From Prevotella sp. UBA746 (lineage in GTDB: Bacteria; Bacteroidota; Bacteroidia; Bacteroidales; Bacteroidaceae): a stretch of 12,527 nucleotides of DNA. Made by a program: the position numbers and the translations under genes. The stretch is from contig DBKQ01000002.1 of assembly GCA_002298545.1 (NCBI GenBank), forward strand, positions 36,176 to 48,702. The letters are read 5' to 3'. A model generated the notes under the pieces. The model was not told the origin of the DNA, ran no database searches, and was given only the letters and a program-made list of their open reading frames with translations. Below, piece by piece: positions 7,599 to 12,527 of this stretch. Each line of letters begins with the position of its first letter. The first letter of the stretch is position 1.

Positions 7599-7957
7599 AA
7601 CTTTATATCGGATTTGTCGTTTTCAGAAATATCAACTGCTATCTTGGCACTGCCAACCTTTGATAAGTCGGCACGCATCAAACGTTGTGACAGATATCGG
7701 TGAGCCATGATAGGTTCACGCTTCAACCAGTCAAGCATTTTAAATGCTCTGATAGGTTTCATCCCTTCAGATACAATAAGTTCAGAGAAAGAGACGTCAG
7801 CAACTGTTAAATCACATTTCCCCGTCTTTGTCCATTCTGACATTGCAGCTTTTATTTCAGGCGCAAATTTACGAATAGCCAAGATTGAACGAATAGCTTG
7901 AGCTCGGTTGAGATCTTCTTGGTCTCGAAGATAATTATATAGTTCTATGTATTTCAT
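7595..7957 (-). CDS. Small helical protein of unknown function, 120 aa
   Basis: I do not recognise this protein. It appears all-helical apart from a short strand-rich middle (CDLTVADVSFSELIVSEGM). The second half, EGMKPIRAFKMLDWLKREPIMAHRYL, reads as two helices with many basic residues; the last 20 residues are polar and probably disordered. There is no cysteine cluster, signal peptide or membrane segment. The frame is open to 8011, but that extension lies inside the peptidase gene. The ATG at 7957 (MKYIELYNYL) gives a 7-bp gap to the peptidase gene and is the better start. Its stop codon shares ATGA with the AAA+ start, so the two products are probably made in a fixed ratio. That coupling suggests an adaptor or partner for the AAA+ ATPase, which is inference from position only. 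Confidence 0.8.
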   Translation of the reverse strand: MKYIELYNYLRDQEDLNRAQAIRSILAIRKFAPEIKAAMSEWTKTGKCDLTVADVSFSELIVSEGMKPIRAFKMLDWLKREPIMAHRYLSQRLMRADLSKVGSAKIAVDISENDKSDIKL

Positions 7958-7964
7958 TGTTATA

Positions 7965-8657
7965 CTATTTTTTATCTGTAGGGTAAACACTTTCTGCAAA
8001 CGATGAGGCATCCCATTCTACTGGTTGCTTGACATATCCCTCATCACTTTCTTCAGGTGAGATGTAGTCGTTGAAATTACGCTCCCATGAATCTATTAAA
8101 TCTTGAGAGTATCCGTGAGTGTTTCTGCCGGATACTGCATCCCATTGCATTGCATGTTTACATTCATGTATTACAGTATTTATAATGGTTCGAAGAACAT
8201 ATTCGTCGTCGGTTGTAAGAAACAATTCATTAAGAGCAATCCCATGATCTGCTTCACGATAGAATCCTACCATATTATTATCTTGGAACCATCCGATGAA
8301 ATCTGGTGTTACATCCATCTCCTTACAAATTAGCGGTAATAGTATTTTCTCGAAATACTGCTTGCGCTGTTCTAAAGATAGTGATTTTATATGTTCAAAT
8401 AAATTGCCTCCTTCAATTTCTCCCAAAACTTTAGTAAGTCTCTCCCGTAAATCAACATCATTTTTTTCAGGGGTATAGTCTAAAGAACTGTCCAAAACGC
8501 TATCAATGTATTCACGATGAAGCTTGGCGCGCTCCAGATACTGCATATAACGTTCATGCCAAGCGTGAATCTTTTCACAGATTGACTTAGCTTGTGTTTT
8601 TAGCCATTCATACCCTTTTTTGATTTTACTTCCAATTGTTTCTATTAGATTCGCCAT
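7965..8657 (-). CDS. Zincin metallopeptidase (HECKH), 230 aa
   Basis: This is a putative zinc protease. The catalytic helix IINTVIHECKHAMQWD holds HExxH at residues 164-168 (H164, E165, H168). Downstream, PVEWDASSFAE (212-222) supplies E214 as the likely third zinc ligand, the gluzincin-type E-x-D-A-x-x-F-A arrangement common in small bacterial and phage metallopeptidases. GIALNELFL (139-147) just before the active site resembles the substrate-edge strand of the same families. The first 50 residues form a long basic amphipathic helix (IETIGSKIKKGYEWLK, then YLERAKLHREYI) that may bind the membrane or a partner; there is no signal peptide, so it should act in the cytoplasm. It lies 56 bp below the hydrophobic-hairpin gene, a gap holding a hairpin, and 7 bp above the 120-aa gene. 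Candidate substrates are proteins unfolded by the AAA+ ATPase, or the neighbouring hairpin protein; both are inference. Confidence 0.88.
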   Translation of the reverse strand: MANLIETIGSKIKKGYEWLKTQAKSICEKIHAWHERYMQYLERAKLHREYIDSVLDSSLDYTPEKNDVDLRERLTKVLGEIEGGNLFEHIKSLSLEQRKQYFEKILLPLICKEMDVTPDFIGWFQDNNMVGFYREADHGIALNELFLTTDDEYVLRTIINTVIHECKHAMQWDAVSGRNTHGYSQDLIDSWERNFNDYISPEESDEGYVKQPVEWDASSFAESVYPTDKK

Positions 8658-8672
8658 GATTAAAAAGGATAA

Positions 8673-8701
8673 AAGTATCCCATGCTAAACATGAGATACT
8701 T
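8673..8701 (-). terminator. Hairpin in the intergenic gap, possible attenuator
   Basis: On the minus strand AAGTATC (8701-8695) pairs with GATACTT (8679-8673). After one mismatch CATG pairs with CATG around a 5-nt loop, giving 11 paired positions. A T-rich stretch, TTATCC then TTTTT, follows immediately. The gap is the only one in the operon with such a structure. It may be a leaky terminator or a processing site lowering or separating expression of the peptidase-to-Hsp70 half. The stem is AT-rich and the T-run interrupted, so termination is unproven. Confidence 0.4.
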
Positions 8702-8713
8702 GATTTATAGATG

Positions 8714-10114
8714 TTATGCCCTTACAACAGCAGTTTCTACAGAAGACTGGTATCCGCCCAATTTTTCTTTTAACCAAGAGATTACTTTAGTAAATGTTTC
8801 CTTGACTTTCGGGAACACAGATTCTCTTAGTTTTTCAACAATGAAGTCAAAAGCTTTTCCTGCCTGTTCAAAGACATATGTTCCGCCATCAACACAAAGT
8901 TGAGCTAGTCCAGAAATTAGTGGCAGACATATTGCTATTGTTGCGATACAAGCAATGGTCGAAGTGCCGAAAATAGAGAGCAACGCTGCAGCAGCGAGTC
9001 CACCAACAGTTGCTGCTATTACCACTCCTATATATCCGAGAAGCAGGAAAAGGGCGACACCACCAAGTATTTTCAGACACTTTATTGCTATATCAGCTGT
9101 CTTGCGACCAGTAGCAACATCATTGATTATCTTTGCTTCCTCTACAGCTGTAGCTGCACCTATTCCTATAGATTCTGGAGTTGCACCGGATTCTATAGAG
9201 GAAAGGTTTCCATTTTCATATTCCAGCCACATTGCCAATGCCATTTCCGCTTTTGTACGAGCATCATCATATTGAGCCGTGGTAAAGTCAATTGCGGTAT
9301 TGGTATCCTTTGCCGATGTTAGAAGTTGCTGAGCATTCTCTGTTCCTGTCAAAAGGAGAGTGTTGTTTGATATTGCTTCTACTAGAAGCTTTTGTATATC
9401 ATCGCAATCAGCTTCTGTCGGATTATCTGTTGCCTTTGTATAATCTTCTATATTTTTTTTCATTGTCTCGTTTGCATCCTTTAGTGATGCGAAGTTGTTC
9501 GCATTCAAAGCTTCAACAGCAGACAAGGCATTGACAAGATAATTAAATCGTGTTTCAATATCCATACCTTTTGTGAGAGATTTTATTTCATCCTCGGCAT
9601 TGAAGCCTTCAGCAATTGCACGATTATACCTAATCGTAAGCTCTTCACACCCCTTCATGAGTCTTTTTACTTTTTCAGTTACTTCCTCTTCTAAAAGTTC
9701 TGGACATGCCTTTTTGTAGGCAGAAACAAGGTTCTCGACAAGAGTCAAATTTGACTCATAATTTGAACTGATGGATTTGCAGCGTTCTGCTACTTTTACC
9801 ATTTCTTCTTTTGTAATTTTCATATTGTTCATCCTTTGTTGAATTTTATTGTTTGTCTCAACAGAGACGCAGATATGATGATTCTTGCATTTTTCATCAA
9901 TATTTTTCTCTTTTTCTTTCCAAAGACTGTCTATTTCTTCATCTTCACCTATTAAATCTTCAATATCAGAGCGTGTTTGATATTCCTGTATAAGTGTTGA
10001 AAATGCTGCATTTGCTATTTTACCATTCAGCATTTCTGATTCAATTTTAATCAGCTCTTCTTTTGAATAAGAGTTATGATTAAAATTGTCGAGTGTATTA
10101 GGGTCAAGTGTCAT
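8714..10114 (-). CDS. Coiled-coil protein with C-terminal hydrophobic hairpin, 466 aa
   Basis: I do not recognise this family. Residues 1-345 are long charged helices with heptad-like spacing (TKEEMVKVAERCKSI, then EEVTEKVKRLMKGCEEL, then DARTKAEMALAMWLEYEN) and no catalytic motif. Residues about 348-404 are strongly hydrophobic and glycine/alanine-rich (GGVALFLLLGYIGVVIAATV, then GGLAAAALLSIFG, then IATIAICLPLISGLA), consistent with two membrane segments or one insertable hairpin. The last 60 residues form amphipathic basic helices (FDFIVEKLRESVF; FTKVISWLKEKLGG). There is no N-terminal signal peptide. A long helical bundle plus a single hydrophobic hairpin is the architecture of alpha-helical pore-forming proteins, but also of many membrane scaffolds. 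The gene lies 10 bp below the sigma-like gene and is separated from the peptidase gene by a 56-bp hairpin-bearing gap. A membrane-acting effector kept in check or activated by the peptidase is possible but unproven. Confidence 0.85.
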   Translation of the reverse strand: MTLDPNTLDNFNHNSYSKEELIKIESEMLNGKIANAAFSTLIQEYQTRSDIEDLIGEDEEIDSLWKEKEKNIDEKCKNHHICVSVETNNKIQQRMNNMKITKEEMVKVAERCKSISSNYESNLTLVENLVSAYKKACPELLEEEVTEKVKRLMKGCEELTIRYNRAIAEGFNAEDEIKSLTKGMDIETRFNYLVNALSAVEALNANNFASLKDANETMKKNIEDYTKATDNPTEADCDDIQKLLVEAISNNTLLLTGTENAQQLLTSAKDTNTAIDFTTAQYDDARTKAEMALAMWLEYENGNLSSIESGATPESIGIGAATAVEEAKIINDVATGRKTADIAIKCLKILGGVALFLLLGYIGVVIAATVGGLAAAALLSIFGTSTIACIATIAICLPLISGLAQLCVDGGTYVFEQAGKAFDFIVEKLRESVFPKVKETFTKVISWLKEKLGGYQSSVETAVVRA

Positions 10115-10124
10115 AATCTTAAAG

Positions 10125-10841
10125 TTATAATTGGTTAAAACGTTTTGTCAGGTGTTGTACAGCACGGATTTTCATCATTGCCAATGCATCTTGTTTCCTT
10201 TTGTCGTTCCAAGTATCCATTACTTGTTTCCCCTCTCGAGGGTTGATGAATTCTTTAAGTTCCTCAAAGGCATCTTCCCAATACATTTTTTTCAGAATAA
10301 GATGTGTAAGTATACTTTTGTCTTTCTCTGACAGAGCAGTCCAAGCCTTTTTTAGTCGGTTCTGATAAACAAAGTCTATGTCAGCCATACTTTCCGTACT
10401 GTTTCCTAAACCGAGTAGAGCTTCATAGTCCACAAAATCTATCATTTCGTTTTCGGCAATTGCTTTTTTCTCCTCATTTTTTTTCTTGCGGGCAAAAAAC
10501 TGGTGCGAGTTTTTCATTAGCCAGGATTTAAGCTTCATACCGTTTAGCCCTTTATAGCTTTTAAGTTGATACCATTGTGGCTTGTTAAATTCATTGATAG
10601 GATTAGCTACAAACTCAAAGTAGTCACCATATATTTTGTAAACGATATCATCAATATCTTTTGCTTTGGCATAGAATATAGTAGCAGCTATCCATTTTAT
10701 TATTTCATAACTGTATTCACCAAAGAAATATTTTGTGTTTTTAGGTTCTTGTTTGATTACAAATTGAGCAAACTGCAAATTCGCTTCTACAGAACTATTC
10801 AAATTTTTCCATACATCTAAATATTTTTCTTCGCCTTTCAT
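10125..10841 (-). CDS. Divergent sigma-70/ECF-like protein, 238 aa
   Basis: This is probably a specialised transcription-initiation or DNA-binding factor. Residues 37-125 fit sigma region 2: YFFGEYSYEIIKWIAATIFY, then DIDDIVYKIYGDYFEFV (in the place of region 2.2 DAEDIVQEVF), then YKGLNGMKLKSWLMKNSHQFFARKKK (in the place of the region 2.3-2.4 'G-x-S-x-L-x-x-W-L-x-x-x-A-x-N' segment). After an acidic linker, 160-238 fit region 4: LKKAWTALSEKDKSILTHLIL, then a helix pair, ending KIRAVQHLTKRFNQL like the 'RAR-x-x-L' tail. The region 4 loop is longer than in ordinary ECF factors (insertion around 195-210) and the promoter-contact residues are not canonical, so it may not be an active sigma factor. 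It starts 30 bp after the NusG-like gene and ends 10 bp before the coiled-coil gene. No anti-sigma gene is recognisable nearby. The coding call is secure; the family is a moderate inference. Confidence 0.82.
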   Translation of the reverse strand: MKGEEKYLDVWKNLNSSVEANLQFAQFVIKQEPKNTKYFFGEYSYEIIKWIAATIFYAKAKDIDDIVYKIYGDYFEFVANPINEFNKPQWYQLKSYKGLNGMKLKSWLMKNSHQFFARKKKNEEKKAIAENEMIDFVDYEALLGLGNSTESMADIDFVYQNRLKKAWTALSEKDKSILTHLILKKMYWEDAFEELKEFINPREGKQVMDTWNDKRKQDALAMMKIRAVQHLTKRFNQL

Positions 10842-10871
10842 AGTTTATACATTTTTATTATTTTAAAAGGG

Positions 10872-11612
10872 TTACTTTTCTTCAATTCTCCTACAATACG
10901 CACTCGGCACGTATGCCGTCATTACGGTAAACATCTCTCCTACTACTATGCCTACACGCTGCTGGCCCTTGTGGCGGGCTACTCTGCCGACGAAACCTTT
11001 AAACTCGCCTTTGATGACACGGACTAACTGACCTTTCTCGAATTTCGGAATCTCACCAGAAGATATGATTACATCGGCAGCCTCGGAAGAACAGACTATT
11101 TGCAAACTCTCCATCTGACTGTCGGGAACTGTCAATGGGGTCTTTTCTATTCTGTTGCCAACATGGATGTGGCGGTAATAAAAACGAAGGAATGGAAGGT
11201 TAACATTGTCGTAGACAAAGGTCTTGAGCTGTTCTTCCGTGCCGTAGGCGAAGAAGATGTTGGGCAAGCGGGATTCGGTAATGACTTTGCGCTTACCTTT
11301 TATGAGTTTAATTGTATTGATTGTGGGATAAAAAGCTGTAACGCCTTGGGTTGTCATGAAGTCGTAAGCCGACTTCTCTTTTCCATACGTACATCGTAAG
11401 GCATACCAATGGGGTTTTTTCTTTTGTATTACCCTGTGGGGAGGGGAATTTTCGGCAGAGGCGTTTTTGGTGGACACCCCTGTTTGTGAACTTTCTGCCG
11501 ACATACGGCTTTGAGCTTCGGGGAGGACACTGGAGGTAAGTCCAATGCGGGGAGGAGTTTCACCACCTCCTGGGGTGTGTACACCATTCGATGTACATTC
11601 ATCGACGTTCAT
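10872..11612 (-). CDS. UpxY-type NusG-like transcription antiterminator, 246 aa
   Basis: This is a specialised NusG paralogue expected to bind RNA polymerase and promote read-through of the long operon it heads. The NGN domain spans about 67-173 (HWYALRCTYGKEKSAYDF, then FYPTINTIKLIKGKRK, then LPNIFFAYGT, then FLRFYYRHI). The KOW domain follows at about 192-225 (EKGQLVRVIKGEFKGFVGRV, then VGIVV). Both match the antiterminators that lead capsule loci in Bacteroides. The first 66 residues are a low-complexity G/S/P/T-rich tail unusual for the family; Met37 is a possible internal start. G+C is clearly higher than in the neighbours (33 of 60 bases at 11221-11280 against 17 of 60 at 7081-7140, hand-counted), so this gene may have a separate origin. 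Unlike the capsule cases, the downstream genes encode chaperone, ATPase and peptidase functions, not sugar enzymes. Upstream is a non-coding leader of a few hundred bases. Confidence 0.92.
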   Translation of the reverse strand: MNVDECTSNGVHTPGGGETPPRIGLTSSVLPEAQSRMSAESSQTGVSTKNASAENSPPHRVIQKKKPHWYALRCTYGKEKSAYDFMTTQGVTAFYPTINTIKLIKGKRKVITESRLPNIFFAYGTEEQLKTFVYDNVNLPFLRFYYRHIHVGNRIEKTPLTVPDSQMESLQIVCSSEAADVIISSGEIPKFEKGQLVRVIKGEFKGFVGRVARHKGQQRVGIVVGEMFTVMTAYVPSAYCRRIEEK

Positions 11613-11881
11613 CGTTATTAACTTATTCTAAGCAGAACCCAGTTAATAGTTTTGCACAAGTAACGAACAAACAAAATGCAATGTAGCTTTTGGGATTTGT
11701 TTTTGTACATTTGTTTTTGTGCCTTAAAAGATGCGGAATCAGACTTCTCTCGACTCACACATCTCGGCTCTTTACCGTCCTAAGCCAGTTTGATGCAGAG
11801 GAATCTGCTATCAGCTCGACGGTGGTTTCTTGCATTCCTAATTAGTATATATAACTCGGCATGCATAGCTAAGAACCGCTA
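11613..11881 (-). promoter_or_regulatory. Probable leader region of the operon
   Basis: This gene-free stretch lies directly above the NusG-like gene. On the minus strand it carries a possible 26-codon reading frame (ATG at 11835, TGA ending at 11755; starts MQETTVELIA). The stretch also holds a perfect small hairpin (GCAGA/TCTGC, 11795-11808) nested inside a 6-bp outer stem (ACCGTC 11774-11779 with GACGGT 11818-11823), and two tandem 12-bp repeats nearer the gene. UpxY-type factors are known to act on the 5' leader of their own operon, so a structured leader would fit. The small frame has no visible ribosome site and may be chance. Confidence 0.35.
11695..11720. repeat. Tandem 12-bp direct repeat in the leader
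   Basis: ATTTGTTTTTGT occurs at 11695-11706 and again at 11709-11720, separated by two bases; read on the minus strand the unit is ACAAAAACAAAT. Two copies with a 14-bp period could form a protein or RNA recognition element, or be simple T/G-rich sequence. Confidence 0.5.
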
Positions 11882-11889
11882 CAAATTTA
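11882..11889 (-). promoter_or_regulatory. Candidate Bacteroidota -7 promoter box
   Basis: The minus-strand sequence TAAATTTG is an exact match to the Bacteroides -7 consensus TAnnTTTG. Transcription would start roughly ten bases downstream and give a leader of about 260 nt before the NusG-like gene. No TTTG -33 box lies at the expected distance; the nearest is about 33 bp upstream, so the call is weak. It is the only exact -7 match I found on this strand between the gene and the right end. Confidence 0.25.
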
Positions 11890-12194
11890 CAATTTTTTGG
11901 AAGATTATACACGTTTCGATTACAAATTCTTTTTATATATTCCATTTTTTAACATTTAAGACTGTTGTTTGTTGTGTTTTCCGAAAGAAAACATATAAAT
12001 ACAGGAAATGTTTACATAGATGTAATGTATATATCAAGAGAAAGAGTCTACTTGAACATATTTTTTATATTAGCAAAACTCTGTTTTTTATGTTTATCGC
12101 CCTTTTGATGTTTGCAAGGGGGGGGGTATTGGTTTTCGTATAAAATTCTTACCACCTAAATTGAAGAATAACCTAATTTAATTGATTAAAATTC

Positions 12195-12255
12195 AAAATT
12201 CCTTCACCACTGTTGTAATATACTTACTATCAACTGATTATGGTGAAGGATTTAT
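12195..12255. repeat. Inverted repeat with TCCTTCACCA arms
   Basis: TCCTTCACCA (12200-12209) is repeated inverted and perfect as TGGTGAAGGA (12241-12250). The arms extend to 15 bp (12195-12209 and 12241-12255) with two mismatches, around a 31-bp spacer. There is no T-run, so an intrinsic terminator is less likely than a mobile-element end, a miniature repeat or a recombinase or regulator site. No recombinase gene is in view. Confidence 0.6.
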
Positions 12256-12260
12256 AATCT

Positions 12261-12288
12261 TCCCCTCCCCCGCCTCCCCCTCCGGGGG
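12261..12288. repeat. Polypyrimidine/polypurine tract with G-rich minus strand
   Basis: Bases 12261-12283 are all pyrimidine apart from one G, so the minus strand reads in runs of GG, GGGGG, GG, GGGGG and GGGG. CCCCC (12276-12280) can also pair with GGGGG (12284-12288) across three bases. The stretch stands out sharply from AT-rich surroundings and could form a G-quadruplex or a short hairpin. Confidence 0.5.
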
Positions 12289-12408
12289 CGGAGCAGTTAC
12301 CTTTAATTGCCATAACATTACATATTTGTCATTACTAAATCTGTAGCATTACAGAATTTACCAGTAAATATGACTCATCCGATATTTGGAGTGATGATTA
12401 CAATCTCC

Positions 12409-12501
12409 CACAGATATCACAGATGACACGGATTTTTTGTCTAAATACAGGCTATGCCCACAGATTTAGTGTTGCTGGCTTCGCTGCAAGATTACACAGA
12501 T
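12409..12501. repeat. CACAGAT intergenic repeat cluster
   Basis: CACAGAT occurs at 12409-12415, 12418-12424, 12459-12465 and 12495-12501, the first and third preceded by CC. Clusters of such ACAGAT-type units are, as I recall, common between genes in Bacteroides and Prevotella genomes. They mark intergenic DNA here, with no assigned function. Confidence 0.55.
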
Positions 12502-12527
12502 AAGGGCTGATTTATATAGAATTTATC

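Larger units (their letters stand above)
11901..12527. other. Gene-free AT-rich right flank
   Basis: I see no supportable gene here. The plus-strand open frame at 11790-12143 is low-complexity I/F/Y/K-rich translation of AT-rich DNA without a recognisable motif. The flank contains a run of nine G (12118-12126), an inverted repeat, a polypyrimidine tract and CACAGAT repeats, annotated separately. I recognised no tRNA or other structured RNA. Confidence 0.6.

Noticed and set aside
8889..9534. Open frames on both strands inside the coiled-coil gene
   Set aside because: They are shadows of the 466-aa gene, which has coherent helical and membrane features and fits the operon spacing.
11706..11713. 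Plus-strand TACATTTG as a -7 promoter box
   Set aside because: It matches TAnnTTTG, but it lies in a T/G-rich tandem repeat, has no -33 TTTG at proper spacing, and no plus-strand gene follows.
11790..12143. Plus-strand open frame of 117 codons in the right flank
   Set aside because: The translation is rich in I/F/Y/K/C as expected from AT-rich DNA, has no recognisable motif and runs through the nine-G tract; nothing supports expression.
1..12527. CRISPR array or diversity-generating retroelement
   Set aside because: I see no regularly spaced repeats with unique spacers, no cas genes and no reverse transcriptase.

Overview
The window looks like the accessory genome of a Bacteroidota bacterium (Bacteroides/Prevotella-like). 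The main reasons are a UpxY-type NusG paralogue at the head of an operon, AT-rich coding sequence, no clear Shine-Dalgarno sequences before most starts, and CACAGAT-type intergenic repeats at the right end. This is inferred from gene content; no housekeeping marker is present.

All genes lie on the minus strand and read from right to left. A gene-free right flank (11613-12527) holds repeats, a polypurine tract and the probable leader/promoter. Nine tightly packed genes follow: a NusG-like antiterminator (10872-11612); a divergent sigma-70/ECF-like protein (10125-10841); a coiled-coil protein with a C-terminal hydrophobic hairpin (8714-10114); a hairpin that may attenuate transcription (8673-8701); a HECKH zinc metallopeptidase (7965-8657); a 120-aa unknown protein (7595-7957); a Ycf46-like AAA+ ATPase (5607-7598); a 291-aa unknown protein (4742-5617); a membrane-anchored coiled-coil protein with a GrpE-like C-terminus (4011-4736); and an Hsp70-like actin-fold ATPase with an atypical C-terminus (2177-3979). 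Spacings run from an 11-bp overlap to a 56-bp gap, so this reads as one operon. It ends at a strong intrinsic terminator (2068-2121).

Beyond the terminator lies a decayed second copy of the Hsp70 ATPase domain (773-1982), broken by a frameshift and a TGG-to-TAG nonsense change. The last gene (43-732) resembles the DUF1566/C-type-lectin-like fold.

Taken together, the operon looks like a self-contained NTP-driven machine. It has its own transcription initiation-like and elongation-like factors, a AAA+ remodeller, a protease, a membrane-active candidate, and a membrane-tethered Hsp70/exchange-factor pair. I do not recognise it as a named system. A role in stress, envelope or conflict biology is inference. 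The unrecognised genes, the GrpE-like assignment and the sigma-like assignment need profile searches that I could not run.
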